Assembly (NCBI GenBank): GCA_018710885.1
Contig: DVJA01000031.1
Span: 1-23,536, forward strand
From: Scatomorpha merdigallinarum
Lineage (GTDB): Bacteria > Bacillota > Clostridia > Oscillospirales > Oscillospiraceae
Direction: 5' to 3'
Length of the DNA stretch: 23,536 bases
Position numbers and translations under genes: made by a program. How positions within the stretch are numbered: position 1 is the first letter of the stretch; every line of letters starts with the position of its first letter. Of this stretch, positions 1-8,767 are shown piece by piece. Under the pieces are notes generated by a model. The model was not told the origin of the DNA. It ran no database searches and saw only the letters and a program-made list of their open reading frames with translations.

Positions 1-96
1 AATGAGATGATTGACAGGTACATTCACTTCTACAACCACGAGCGCATCCAGCTCAAAACTGGAGAGGCGCCGCTTGCGCAACGCCTCTCCCTCTAA
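1..96 (+). CDS. IS3-family transposase OrfB, C-terminal end (partial)
   Basis: Frame 1 is open from the window edge to a TAA at 94-96 and gives 31 residues. They include the pattern YIHFYNHERIQLKTG, followed by a proline and LAQR. This is the typical last stretch of the DDE integrase core of IS3-family OrfB proteins (rve domain), where a Y-x-x-YN-x-ER-x-Q-x-K-x-G segment is followed by a P-x-x-xR tail. The catalytic D, D and E residues lie outside the window, so activity cannot be judged. The gene points towards the 3' end of the pyr operon, which ends convergently at 168. The family call is based on the motif only; the subgroup is not resolved. Confidence 0.8.
   Translation, partial: NEMIDRYIHFYNHERIQLKTGEAPLAQRLSL
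61..90 (+). repeat. Inverted repeat in the last codons of the transposase
   Basis: GGAGAGGCG (61-69) and CGCCTCTCC (82-90) form a perfect 9-bp stem around a 12-base loop. It overlaps the last transposase codons. No T-run follows directly, so this is not a canonical intrinsic terminator. A T5 tract occurs only later, at about 123-128. Confidence 0.55.
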
Positions 97-167
97 AACT
101 CTTTAGCTCCTACACCAGGGCTCTTTTTGTACTGTCCGTATATTCTGGGGCTGTTCATTAGTTTTAT

Positions 168-599
168 TTATCCCCTGCGGTCCAGTTCTGCGCGGGTCTC
201 GCAGTAAAGGCAGCGGTAGGTGTGGCTCTCCTTGTCGGAGAGGAAGAATATCTGGTCAAGCCCTGGCTCCACGCTGGTTATGCAGCGGGGGTTGCGGCAC
301 TTGAGTACGTTTACTATGCGGTCCGGGAGCGTGAAATGGCGCTTTTCGACGAGCACCCCGTCACGGATAACGTTTATCGTGGCCTCCGGGTCCACGAAGC
401 CTATGACGCCGAGGTCTATGTCCTCGGGGGAGTCTATCTTGATGATGTCTTTGCGTCCGAGCTTTGCGCTGGGCGCGTTTTTTATTATGGCGACGGTGCA
501 GTCCATGTCGCCCAGGCGCAGCAGCCGGTAGAGTTCCATTGCGCCGCCGGCGCGGATATGGTCGATTACGAGGCCGTTCTTTATAGAGTCTATGTTCAT
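168..599 (-). CDS. pyrI: Aspartate carbamoyltransferase regulatory chain
   Basis: This 143-residue protein is the allosteric regulatory subunit of ATCase. It pairs with PyrB and in known enzymes binds CTP/ATP in its N-terminal domain. The N-terminal segment (GLVIDHI at 9-15) matches the nucleotide-binding domain. The C-terminal zinc domain has C101-x4-C106 and C130-x2-C133, the four ligands that hold PyrI to the catalytic trimer. Length is slightly below the roughly 153 residues of the enterobacterial form. A longer reading from 641 is open, but the ATG at 599 is preceded by GGAGGTG lying in the last codons of pyrB, so 599 is chosen. It is the last gene of the operon, and an insertion sequence sits immediately beyond its stop. 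Confidence 0.95.
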   Translation of the reverse strand: MNIDSIKNGLVIDHIRAGGAMELYRLLRLGDMDCTVAIIKNAPSAKLGRKDIIKIDSPEDIDLGVIGFVDPEATINVIRDGVLVEKRHFTLPDRIVNVLKCRNPRCITSVEPGLDQIFFLSDKESHTYRCLYCETRAELDRRG

Positions 600-600
600 C

Positions 601-1512
601 TCACACCTCCAGCAGCTTGAGTATGAGGGCCATGCGCACAAACTTGCCGTAGAGCGCCTGACGGAAATAGCAGGCCCTCGGGTCCGAGTCTATGGCCGTG
701 TCTATCTCGTTCACTCGCGGCAGCGGGTGCAGTATGGCGAGGCTGTCTTTGGCGTTTGCCAGCTTTTCCGGCGTGAGGATATAGCTGTCCTTGAGGCGCA
801 GGTAGTCCTCCTCGTTGAAGAAGCGCTCGCGCTGCACGCGTGTCATATAGAGCACGTCTAGCCTGGGCATAACTTCCGCGAGGTCGCGCACCTCTTCAAA
901 CTCGCAGCCGCTTTTAGCTAGCACATCCTGCTTGACATAGCCCGGCAGGCGCAGTTCCTCGGGGGATATGCACACGAACTTCACTCCCTCGCAGCGGGTC
1001 AGGGCCGCTATCAGCGAGTGCACGGTGCGGCCGAACTTGAGGTCGCCGCACAGTCCTATGGTGAAGTTGTCGAGCGAGCCGCGCTCGCGGCGTATCGTCA
1101 TCAGGTCGGTGAGGGTCTGGGTCGGGTGGTTATGCCCGCCGTCACCGGCGTTTATTATGGGTACGGTGGAGTGCAGCGAGGCGGCGAGCGGGGCGCCCTC
1201 CTTCGGGTGGCGCATGGCGATGATGTCCGCGTAGCAGCCCACGACACGTATCGTGTCCGCGACAGATTCTCCCTTGCTCGCCGAGGAGCTGGCCGCCTCG
1301 GAGAAGCCTAGCACGCCGCCGCCGAGCTCCATCATGGCGGCCTCGAAGCTGAGGCGGGTGCGGGTACTCGGCTCGAAGAAGAGCGTGGCGAGTTTCTTAT
1401 AGCGGCAGCGCTCGCGGTAGTTCTCAGGGTGCGCAAATATGTCGTCCGCGAGGTCAAGCAGGTCTATTATCTCCTCCTGCGCGAGATCGCGTATATCTAT
1501 GAGGTGCCTCAT
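601..1512 (-). CDS. pyrB: Aspartate carbamoyltransferase catalytic chain
   Basis: This enzyme makes carbamoyl-aspartate from carbamoyl phosphate and aspartate, the committed step of pyrimidine synthesis. The 303-residue product carries the carbamoyl-phosphate loop STRTR (49-53), the mobile-loop lysine K80 after SSSAS, and the HPLPRVNEID motif near the C-terminus. The ATG at 1512 overlaps the pyrE stop by four bases (ATGA) and has GGAGG about seven bases upstream. An in-frame start six codons earlier lacks this support. With pyrI immediately downstream it should form the class B (dodecameric, allosteric) ATCase rather than the unregulated Bacillus-type trimer. The stop is one base before the pyrI start codon, which suggests coupled translation. 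Confidence 0.96.
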   Translation of the reverse strand: MRHLIDIRDLAQEEIIDLLDLADDIFAHPENYRERCRYKKLATLFFEPSTRTRLSFEAAMMELGGGVLGFSEAASSSASKGESVADTIRVVGCYADIIAMRHPKEGAPLAASLHSTVPIINAGDGGHNHPTQTLTDLMTIRRERGSLDNFTIGLCGDLKFGRTVHSLIAALTRCEGVKFVCISPEELRLPGYVKQDVLAKSGCEFEEVRDLAEVMPRLDVLYMTRVQRERFFNEEDYLRLKDSYILTPEKLANAKDSLAILHPLPRVNEIDTAIDSDPRACYFRQALYGKFVRMALILKLLEV

Positions 1513-2150
1513 TTGAGCGCCTCCTGCCAACTCCCGTCGTCGGGGTTGTCGCGGAAGGCCATGAGCGCGGGGACATAGCTGGCGGGGAAAGCGCCGTCCT
1601 CGGCCGCCGCGGCGACTACCTTGTCAAAGTCGGTCAGGCACACGGCGCGCACATCGTGCTCGGCCAGGCGCTTTTTGCCCTTTTCCATACCGTAGGTGAA
1701 GAGCGCGGCTATGCCCAGCACCTCGGCCCCCGCTTCGCGCAGGGCCTCAACGGCCTCGAGCGCGCTGCCGCCGGTGGAAATCAAATCTTCAACCACGACG
1801 ACCTTCTCGCCGGGATTGAGCCTTCCCTCTATGCGGTTCTGGCGGCCGTGATCCTTGTTGCCGGAGCGCACATAGCCCATCGGCAGGCCGAGTATGTGCG
1901 CGGCTATGGCGGCGTGGGCTATACCCGCGGTGGCCGTGCCCATTAGCACTTCGGCCTCCGGGAACTCGCGGCGTATCATCCCGGCAAGCTCGGCCTCGAC
2001 ATTAGCACGCACCTCGGGAGCCGTGAGAATAAGGCGGTTGTCGCAATATATGGGGCTCTTGATGCCGCTTGCCCAGGTAAAGGGCTCGTCCGGGCGCAGG
2101 AACACCGCTCCTATGCTCAAAAGAGCGCGGTTGACGTCAAACTTCTCCAT
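1509..2150 (-). CDS. pyrE: Orotate phosphoribosyltransferase
   Basis: This cytosolic enzyme joins orotate and PRPP to give OMP. The 213-residue product has the type I PRTase fold signature, with the PRPP-binding loop VVVVEDLISTGGSA at 117-130. The flexible catalytic loop follows VRSGNKDHG at about 94-102. Length is normal for the family. The start ATG shares one base with the pyrF stop and is preceded by GGAGGTG in the last pyrF codons. The 3' end overlaps pyrB by four bases. This is standard member of the pyr operon with no odd features. Confidence 0.96.
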   Translation of the reverse strand: MEKFDVNRALLSIGAVFLRPDEPFTWASGIKSPIYCDNRLILTAPEVRANVEAELAGMIRREFPEAEVLMGTATAGIAHAAIAAHILGLPMGYVRSGNKDHGRQNRIEGRLNPGEKVVVVEDLISTGGSALEAVEALREAGAEVLGIAALFTYGMEKGKKRLAEHDVRAVCLTDFDKVVAAAAEDGAFPASYVPALMAFRDNPDDGSWQEALK

Positions 2151-2860
2151 CAGTTTTCACCTCCGCAAAATTCAGCGCACGCACGCTTCCAGGCGGCGAC
2201 AGGGTCGTCCGCGCCTGTTATGGGGCGGCCCATGACTATATAGTCGCTGCCCAGTTCCTTTGCGCGCTCGGGCGTCGTCACGCGCACCTGGTCACCCTTT
2301 TCGCCGCCCGCGAAACGCACGCCAGGCGTGACAGTGAGGAAGTCCGCGCCGCAATTCTCATGTATGACCGGGCTCTCTAGCGGTGAGCAGACCACGCCGT
2401 CCAGGCCGGACGCGCGCGCGTTCTTCGCGTAAGCTATGCAGGTCTCGGCCAGGGGCTTGTCTATCAGCATCTCGCGGTGGAGCGTCTCCTCGCTCGTGGA
2501 GGTTAGCACAGTGACGGCTATCAGCTTCGTGTGCCGCTCGCCGTTTTCGTCCGTCAGCCCCTCGATGGCCGCGCGCATCATATCGCCGGTGCCGAAAGCG
2601 TGCAAATTAATTATGTCAACTCCGAGCGGCCTGAGCGAGCGCATTGCGCCGCGCACGGTGTTGGGGATGTCGCAGAGCTTGAGGTCGAGGAAAATCTTGT
2701 GTCCGCGCGCTTTTATCTCGCGGACTATGTCCGGCCCGGCAGAGTAAAAGAGTTCCATGCCGATTTTCACGAAGGGGCGCTCGTCACCGAAACGCTCCAG
2801 AAAAGCCATAACGCTCTCCCTGTCGGGCATGTCGCAGGCCACTATCACGTCTTTACCCAT
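2150..2860 (-). CDS. pyrF: Orotidine 5'-phosphate decarboxylase
   Basis: This enzyme decarboxylates OMP to UMP, the last step of the pathway. The 236-residue product shows the catalytic D-x-K-x-x-D array as D59, K61 and D64 in LDLKLCDIPNT, and a substrate lysine at K32. The C-terminal phosphate-binding segment has VTPGVR and later VMGRPI. It belongs to the short bacterial (Bacillus/E. coli-like) group by length and motif. It overlaps the end of pyrD by eight bases and leads directly into pyrE, so the OMP-forming and OMP-consuming enzymes are encoded side by side. Confidence 0.96.
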   Translation of the reverse strand: MGKDVIVACDMPDRESVMAFLERFGDERPFVKIGMELFYSAGPDIVREIKARGHKIFLDLKLCDIPNTVRGAMRSLRPLGVDIINLHAFGTGDMMRAAIEGLTDENGERHTKLIAVTVLTSTSEETLHREMLIDKPLAETCIAYAKNARASGLDGVVCSPLESPVIHENCGADFLTVTPGVRFAGGEKGDQVRVTTPERAKELGSDYIVMGRPITGADDPVAAWKRACAEFCGGEN

Positions 2861-3770
2861 TGTGTGCTCCTCCTATTATGTCAACCAAATTTTCTATTCC
2901 GTACTTCTCCATTTCCCCCGGCAGGGCCTCTATTATGTCCCTGGCAGCGAAGGGGTTTACGAGGTTGGCCGCGCCCACGCCTACAGCGCTCGCTCCGGCC
3001 AGCATCATCTCTATCACGTCGCGCGCCGAATGTACGCCGCCCATACCGATTATGGGTATGTTCACCGCCTCATAGACCTGGTAGACCATGCGCAGCGCCA
3101 GGGGGAAGATGGCCGGGCCCGAAAGGCCGCCCGTGACGTTTGCAAGCACGGGACGGCGCGTCGCCGGGTCTATGCGCATGGCGAGAACGGTGTTTATAAG
3201 AGAGAGGGCGTCGGCTCCCGCGTCCTCGCAGGCCCTGGCTATGGACGTGATATCCGTCACATTGGGCGTCAGCTTGACGATGACGGGCTTTTTCACGACC
3301 CGCTTCACCTCGCGCGTCACGTTGGCCGCGCCCTCGCAGGTGGTGCCGAAGCCCATGCCGCCGCCGTGTACGTTCGGGCAGCTCACGTTGAGCTCTATCC
3401 AGCCCACCTGTGCGCAGGCGTCGAGCTTTTCGGCGACTTCGACGTACTCGCCCACGGAAAAGCCGCAGACGTTGGCCATAACCGGCTTTTTGAACACTTT
3501 TGCGAGCTTCGGCAGCTCCTCGGATATGACGGCGTCCACACCGGGGTTTTGCAGACCAACGGAGTTGAGCATGCCGCCTGTCGCGTCGGCTATGCGCGGG
3601 GTCTGGTTTCCGAAGCGCGGGTGGGCGGTTGTGCCCTTGAAGGAGAAAGTACCGAGGCAGTTTATATCGTAGATTTCCGCGAACTCGTGTCCGTATCCAA
3701 AGGTGCCGGAGGCGGGGATCACGGGATTGTCCAGTTTCACGCCGCAGAGCGTGACAGAAGTGCTCACCAC
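2853..3770 (-). CDS. pyrD: Dihydroorotate dehydrogenase B, catalytic subunit
   Basis: This FMN enzyme oxidises dihydroorotate to orotate. As a class 1B enzyme it passes electrons through PyrK to NAD+. The 305-residue product has the catalytic cysteine C131 in NVSCPNV, the hallmark of class 1 rather than the serine of class 2 enzymes. It has the FMN phosphate site near IPIIGMGG and a (beta/alpha)8 barrel layout. Two GTG codons, at 3770 and 3767, can start it. GTG 3767 would give a four-base GTGA overlap with the pyrK stop, while 3770 is closer to the GGGGGAG ribosome site. The choice changes one residue only. The neighbouring pyrK confirms the 1B assignment. Confidence 0.96.
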   Translation of the reverse strand: MVSTSVTLCGVKLDNPVIPASGTFGYGHEFAEIYDINCLGTFSFKGTTAHPRFGNQTPRIADATGGMLNSVGLQNPGVDAVISEELPKLAKVFKKPVMANVCGFSVGEYVEVAEKLDACAQVGWIELNVSCPNVHGGGMGFGTTCEGAANVTREVKRVVKKPVIVKLTPNVTDITSIARACEDAGADALSLINTVLAMRIDPATRRPVLANVTGGLSGPAIFPLALRMVYQVYEAVNIPIIGMGGVHSARDVIEMMLAGASAVGVGAANLVNPFAARDIIEALPGEMEKYGIENLVDIIGGAHNG

Positions 3771-4495
3771 AGTATCTCCCCCTTCCGGAAAACGGGCCCG
3801 TCCTTGCAGACGCGCCTGGGGCCGTTTGCCGTCTCAATCGTGCAGCCCATGCAGGCCCCGAAGCCGCAGCCCATGCGCGCTTCGAGCGAGAACTGGGCGC
3901 CGCTCTTCGCCTCGTGGTCGATGATTTGCAGCATCGGCACGGCCCCACAGGCGTAGACATAGCTGTAATCAAAATCTAGCAGCGCGTCCGTGACTACGCC
4001 GCGCCGCCCGAGCGATCCGTCGGCGGTGTACACCACGGTTTCCGCGCCGAGCGCGGCGAAGTCGGAGACGTAGAAGCTCTCCGCAGCACTGTTAAAACCG
4101 AGCGCCGCTATTGGCTTTGCGCCGCGCGCTATGAGCTCGCGGCAGGCCATATATAGCGCCGGGACGCCGCTCCCGCCGCCTATCAGCAGCGGGCGCTCAA
4201 ACGCACAGTCGAGGTCAAAGCCGTTGCCAAGCCCGGTGAGGATGTCAAACCGCGCTCCGGTTTCGGCGCCGGTGAGCGCCGCCGTGCCCTCGCCGCGTAT
4301 ACGCACGGCGAGAGTGAGCGAGTTCTCCGACGCATCGGCGACGGAGAAGGGGCGGCGCAGGAAGTACCCGGGTATTTCGACCTCCGCGAACATACCGGGC
4401 CTGGTCACGGCCGAGGCGTCGCCGGCGAAAGTCAGCCTGTGCAGGTCGCTAACCAGCGCCTCGTTTTTAATCAGAGTAAATGTGCCTTTTTTCAT
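3764..4495 (-). CDS. pyrK: Dihydroorotate dehydrogenase B, electron transfer subunit
   Basis: This FAD and 2Fe-2S protein takes electrons from PyrD and delivers them to NAD+. The 243-residue product has the FAD-binding motif RRPFSV at 47-52 and a glycine-rich NAD-binding segment (LIGGGSGVPALY). It ends with a C-terminal 2Fe-2S set C210-x4-C215-x2-C218-x11-C230. It belongs to the ferredoxin reductase superfamily. The ATG lies four bases after the carB stop, and no clear Shine-Dalgarno is visible there, so initiation probably depends on ribosomes finishing carB. It overlaps pyrD. Confidence 0.95.
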   Translation of the reverse strand: MKKGTFTLIKNEALVSDLHRLTFAGDASAVTRPGMFAEVEIPGYFLRRPFSVADASENSLTLAVRIRGEGTAALTGAETGARFDILTGLGNGFDLDCAFERPLLIGGGSGVPALYMACRELIARGAKPIAALGFNSAAESFYVSDFAALGAETVVYTADGSLGRRGVVTDALLDFDYSYVYACGAVPMLQIIDHEAKSGAQFSLEARMGCGFGACMGCTIETANGPRRVCKDGPVFRKGEILW

Positions 4496-4499
4496 GCCG

Positions 4500-7400
4500 T
4501 CAGATAGTAGATATCGAGATGGTTATCTCCTCGAGCACGTCCAGCAATACGCGGACGGTGTCGAGGCTGGTGAAGATGCTCACGTTGTTCTCCACGGCGC
4601 AGCGGCGTATCTCATAGCCGTCGGAGTGGCTGGAGGTAGAGCTCACGTCGCGGGTGTTTATCACATAGCTCACGTAACCGCGGCGAATGGAGTCGAGTAT
4701 CTCCTCGCTGCCCTCGCTTATCTTGCGCTTTACGCGAGTGCGGATACCGTGGTCCTTGAGGAACTTCGCCGTGCCCTCGGTGGCCTCGATGTTGAAGCCG
4801 AGGTCGTAGAAGCGGCGAATGAGGGGCAGGGCCTCCTCCTTGTCGCAGTCGGCGATGGTCACAAAAACTGTGCCGGAGTTGGCCACGCGCATGCCGGAGG
4901 CCTGCAGCGCCTTATAGAGCGCGCGGTTTATCGTCTTATCGCTGCCTATGGCCTCGCCGGTGGACTTCATCTCGGGAGAGAGGTAGGCGTCGAGGCCGGA
5001 GAGCTTCGAGAAGCTGAAGGCCGGGGCCTTGACGAAGAACTTGTCCCTGTCCGGCGGGCAGAGCTCGGTGATGCCCTGCTCGGGCAGGCTCACGCCCAGC
5101 ATGGTTAGCGTGCCGATATCGGCCAGAGACCAGCCCGTGGCCTTGGAGATGAAGGGCACAGTGCGGGAAGATCGCGGGTTCACTTCGATGATGTACACGT
5201 CGTCGTTCTTATCCACGATGAACTGGATGTTGTAGAGGCCCACAATGCCGATGGCCAGGCCGAGCCTGCGCGTGTAGTCGAGTATGGTCGCCTTTACCTT
5301 GTCGCTGAGGTTGTAGGGCGGGTAGACGCTTATCGAGTCGCCGGAGTGTACGCCCGTGCGTTCAACGTGCTCCATGATGCCTGGCACGAACACGTTCACG
5401 CCGTCACAGACCGCATCGACTTCGCATTCGCGGCCGGAGATATAGCGATCAACGAGGACGGGCTGCTTTTCGTCTATGCGCACCGCGTTCTCGAGGTAGT
5501 AGCGCAGGGAAGTCTCGTCGGCGACTATCTGCATCGCCCTGCCGCCCAGCACGAAGCTCGGTCGCACCAGCACGGGGTAGCCTATCTGCTTTGCGGCTTC
5601 GGCGCCCGCGTCCACACTGGTGACGGCGCGGCCCTCGGGCTGCGGGATGTTCTCCGCTAGCAGCAGCTTTTCAAAGCTGTCGCGGTTCTCGGCGCGCTCT
5701 ATGGCCGCGCAGTCGGTACCGATGAGCTTCACGCCGCGCTCCATGAGCGGCTCGGCGAGGTTGATGGCCGTCTGACCGCCCAAAGTTGCGATGACGCCGA
5801 TTGGCTTTTCGAGCTCGATGACGTTCATGACGTCCTCAACGGTCAACGGCTCGAAGTAGAGCTTGTCACTGGTGGTGTAGTCGGTGGAGACGGTCTCGGG
5901 GTTGTTGTTTATAATGATAGCCTCATAGCCGTGCTCACGGATGGTCTTGACCGCGTGGACGGTGGAGTAGTCGAACTCCACGCCCTGGCCGATGCGGATG
6001 GGTCCCGCGCCGAGCACGATGACTTTCTGCCTGTCGGAAACTATGCTCTCGTTCTCCTCCTCGTAGGTGGAGTAGAAGTAGGGCACATAGCTCTCGAACT
6101 CGCTCGCGCAGGTATCTATCATCTTGTAGACGGGAAAGACGCCGAACTCGCGGCGCTTCTCGTACACGTCCTGCTCGCTGCACTTCCACAGGTGGGCCAG
6201 GTGGCGGTCGGAAAAGCCCATGCGCTTGGCGCGCAGGAGGTTTTCGCGCGTGATGGGCTCGTCCTTTATCTCGCGCTCGAGCTCAACTATGTTGTGGATC
6301 TTATCCAGGAACAGCATGTCTATTCCGGTTATATTGCACAGGCGGTTGTAGTCCACGCCGAGCCACATTAGCTGGGCCAGGGCGAAGATGCGGTCGTCCG
6401 TGCCGTCCTTGATGTAGTCGAGCAGCTCGTCTATGGGCATGTGGTGGAACTTGGGCAGGTAGAGGTGGTACGCGCCGATCTCGAGCGAGCGCACGGCCTT
6501 CAAGAGGCTCTCCTCTATCGTGCGGCCCACGGCCATGACCTCACCGGTGGCCTTCATCTGCGTGCCCAGTTTGTTGCTGGCGCCCGCGAACTTGTCGAAG
6601 GCGAAGCGCGGCATCTTGGTGACCACGTAGTCAAGCGTGGGCTCGAAGCTCGCAGGGGTGTTGGCAAGTTGTATCTCGTCCAGGCGCAGGCCGGCGGCGA
6701 TTTTAGCGCTCACGCGCGCTATCGGGTAGCCGGTGGCCTTGCTGGCGAGGGCCGAGGAACGGCTCACGCGCGGGTTGACCTCGATGAGGAAGTACTGGAA
6801 GCTCTCCGGGTCGAGCGCGAACTGCACGTTGCAGCCGCCCTCGACGCCCAGGGCGCGGATTATCTTCAGCGCGCTGTCGCGCAGCATCTGGTACTCGCGG
6901 TTGGTCAGCGTCTGGCTGGGCGCGACGACTATGCTATCGCCGGTGTGGATGCCTACGGGGTCGATGTTCTCCATGTTGCAGACCGCGATGGCCGTGTCGG
7001 CGGCGTCGCGCATGACCTCGTACTCTATCTCCTTGTAGCCGCGTATGCTCTTCTCAACCAGCACCTGATGTACCGGCGAGACGGCCAGCGCATGCTTGGC
7101 AAGCTCGCGCAGCTCGGTTTCGTCGTCGGCAAAGCCGCCGCCTGTGCCGCCGAGCGTGAACGCCGGGCGCAGCACTACGGGGTAGCCTATGCGCGCGGCG
7201 GCCTCGATGCAGCCCTCAAGTGTCTCGGCGGTCTCACTGGGTAAGACGGGCTCGCCCAGGCTCTCGCAGAGTTCCTTGAACTTCTCACGGTCCTCGGCCA
7301 GCTCTATGCTCTCTACGCTGGTGCCAAGCACCTCGACGCGGCACTCGGCCAGCACGCCCTGCTTCTGCAGCTCAACGGCCAGGTTGAGGCCGGTCTGGCC

Positions 7401-7673
7401 GCCTATACCGGGGACGATGGCGTCGGGGCGCTCGTAGCGGATAATGCGCGCTACATACTCGGCGGTCAGCGGCTCCATGTACACCTTGTCTGCGACGGTG
7501 GTGTCGGTCATGATGGTCGCGGGGTTGGAGTTTGCCAGCACGACCTCGTAGCCCTCTTCGCGCAGGGCGAGACAGGCCTGAGTACCGGCGTAGTCAAATT
7601 CGGCGGCCTGGCCTATGACAATCGGGCCAGAGCCTATGACGAGTATCTTGTGTATATCAGTGCGCTTCGGCAT
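4500..7673 (-). CDS. carB: Carbamoyl-phosphate synthase large chain
   Basis: With CarA, this 1057-residue protein makes carbamoyl phosphate from bicarbonate, ammonia and two ATP. Two homologous ATP-grasp halves are visible. The first opens with KILVIGSGPIVIGQAAEFDY and the second, at about residue 560, with KVIVLGAGPIRIGQGVEFDY. An oligomerisation segment lies between them. The last 120 or so residues form the MGS-type allosteric domain, where pyrimidine nucleotides act in known enzymes. Length is typical. It is the central gene of the pyr operon and starts five bases after carA. Because it sits among pyr genes, it probably serves pyrimidine synthesis; whether an arginine-specific paralogue exists elsewhere cannot be seen. 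Confidence 0.97.
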   Translation of the reverse strand: MPKRTDIHKILVIGSGPIVIGQAAEFDYAGTQACLALREEGYEVVLANSNPATIMTDTTVADKVYMEPLTAEYVARIIRYERPDAIVPGIGGQTGLNLAVELQKQGVLAECRVEVLGTSVESIELAEDREKFKELCESLGEPVLPSETAETLEGCIEAAARIGYPVVLRPAFTLGGTGGGFADDETELRELAKHALAVSPVHQVLVEKSIRGYKEIEYEVMRDAADTAIAVCNMENIDPVGIHTGDSIVVAPSQTLTNREYQMLRDSALKIIRALGVEGGCNVQFALDPESFQYFLIEVNPRVSRSSALASKATGYPIARVSAKIAAGLRLDEIQLANTPASFEPTLDYVVTKMPRFAFDKFAGASNKLGTQMKATGEVMAVGRTIEESLLKAVRSLEIGAYHLYLPKFHHMPIDELLDYIKDGTDDRIFALAQLMWLGVDYNRLCNITGIDMLFLDKIHNIVELEREIKDEPITRENLLRAKRMGFSDRHLAHLWKCSEQDVYEKRREFGVFPVYKMIDTCASEFESYVPYFYSTYEEENESIVSDRQKVIVLGAGPIRIGQGVEFDYSTVHAVKTIREHGYEAIIINNNPETVSTDYTTSDKLYFEPLTVEDVMNVIELEKPIGVIATLGGQTAINLAEPLMERGVKLIGTDCAAIERAENRDSFEKLLLAENIPQPEGRAVTSVDAGAEAAKQIGYPVLVRPSFVLGGRAMQIVADETSLRYYLENAVRIDEKQPVLVDRYISGRECEVDAVCDGVNVFVPGIMEHVERTGVHSGDSISVYPPYNLSDKVKATILDYTRRLGLAIGIVGLYNIQFIVDKNDDVYIIEVNPRSSRTVPFISKATGWSLADIGTLTMLGVSLPEQGITELCPPDRDKFFVKAPAFSFSKLSGLDAYLSPEMKSTGEAIGSDKTINRALYKALQASGMRVANSGTVFVTIADCDKEEALPLIRRFYDLGFNIEATEGTAKFLKDHGIRTRVKRKISEGSEEILDSIRRGYVSYVINTRDVSSTSSHSDGYEIRRCAVENNVSIFTSLDTVRVLLDVLEEITISISTI

Positions 7674-7678
7674 TTAAC

Positions 7679-8767
7679 TCACTCTCCCTTCCCAAGCATG
7701 GCGACGAAGCGGTCGAACAGGTAGGCGCTGTCCTGAGGGCCGGGCTTGCTCTCCGGGTGGTACTGCACGGAGAAGATGGTCCCGTCAGTGCTCCTGAGTC
7801 CCTCGACCGTGTTGTCGAGCAGGTTTATGTGGGTGACTTCGAGGCCGGTTCCGGCTAGGGAGTCCGCGTCTACCGCGTAGCTGTGGTTCTGGCTGGTCAT
7901 CTCAATGTGGCCCGTTGCTATCTCGCGCACGGGGTGGTTACCGCCGCGGTGGCCGAACTTGAGTTTGTAAGTCCTGGCTCCGTGGGCCAGGGCAATCATC
8001 TGGTGGCCCAGGCAGATGCCCATGATGGGGTAGCGGCCTTTCAGGCGGCGCACGGTCTCCACAACCTCGGGCACGTCCTCCGGGTCACCGGGACCGTTCG
8101 AGAGCAGTATGCCGTCCGGGGCCATGAAGTCTATCTCCTCGGCCGTGGTATTGTAGGGCACAACCGTGACGTTGCAGCCGCGCGCGTTCAGCGCCTTGAC
8201 CATGCCGAGTTTTATTCCGCAGTCAACCGCGACGACGGTGAAGCGGTGGTTGTAGGTGCGGGAGTACCAGCGCTTGGTGCAGCTCACGCGCCTGACCTGG
8301 TCGTGGGGCAGCTCGGCGGCGTTCAGGCGCTCTAGCGCAGCTTCCAGAGGAAGAGTCGCGTCACACAGCAGCGCCTTCTGGCTGCCGGCGTTGCGTATCT
8401 CGCGCGTGAGACGGCGCGTGTCCACGCCCGCGAGGCCCGGGATGCCGTACTCGTCCATGAGCTCGGCCAAAGTCTTGGTGTAGCGGAAGTTCGAGGGGTT
8501 GTCGTTGTAGTCGCGCACTATGAGCGCGCCTATGGTCGGCGTCTTCGTCTCGTAGTCCTCGTCGGTGATACCGTAGTTGCCGATGATGGGGTATGTCATG
8601 CACACGGCCTGATCCGTGTACGACGGGTCGGAAACTATCTCCTGATACCCGGCCATGGAGGTGTTGAACACCACCTCGCACACGCGCACGGTGTCGGCTC
8701 CGAACCCCTCTCCGTAGTACTCGCTGCCGCTCGACAGCACCAGCTTTCTTGCCTTTACGCTTTCCAT
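7679..8767 (-). CDS. carA: Carbamoyl-phosphate synthase small chain (glutaminase)
   Basis: This subunit hydrolyses glutamine and channels ammonia to CarB. From the ATG at 8767 the product has 362 residues. The N-terminal small-chain domain is followed by a class I glutamine amidotransferase domain. That domain has the nucleophile C252 in GICLGHQ and the partner residues H337 and E339 in QYHPES. An in-frame ATG at 8800 would lengthen the protein by 11 unconserved residues. The 8767 start is preferred because GGGAGG lies about five bases upstream and conserved sequence begins there. The start overlaps the 3' end of pyrC by 13 bases. Confidence 0.95.
   Translation of the reverse strand: MESVKARKLVLSSGSEYYGEGFGADTVRVCEVVFNTSMAGYQEIVSDPSYTDQAVCMTYPIIGNYGITDEDYETKTPTIGALIVRDYNDNPSNFRYTKTLAELMDEYGIPGLAGVDTRRLTREIRNAGSQKALLCDATLPLEAALERLNAAELPHDQVRRVSCTKRWYSRTYNHRFTVVAVDCGIKLGMVKALNARGCNVTVVPYNTTAEEIDFMAPDGILLSNGPGDPEDVPEVVETVRRLKGRYPIMGICLGHQMIALAHGARTYKLKFGHRGGNHPVREIATGHIEMTSQNHSYAVDADSLAGTGLEVTHINLLDNTVEGLRSTDGTIFSVQYHPESKPGPQDSAYLFDRFVAMLGKGE

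Larger units (their letters stand above)
1..157 (+). mobile_element. Right end of an IS3-family insertion sequence
   Basis: The transposase stop at 96 is followed by about 60 noncoding bases ending in TGGGGCTGTTCA near 157. IS3-family elements end in CA (TG on the other end), and related Firmicute elements have a GGGGC-rich end next to a TGTTCA-like tip. The proposed boundary is therefore 157, only ten bases before the pyrI stop codon. The left end, the matching inverted repeat and the target duplication are outside the window, so the exact boundary is inferred. Confidence 0.5.
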
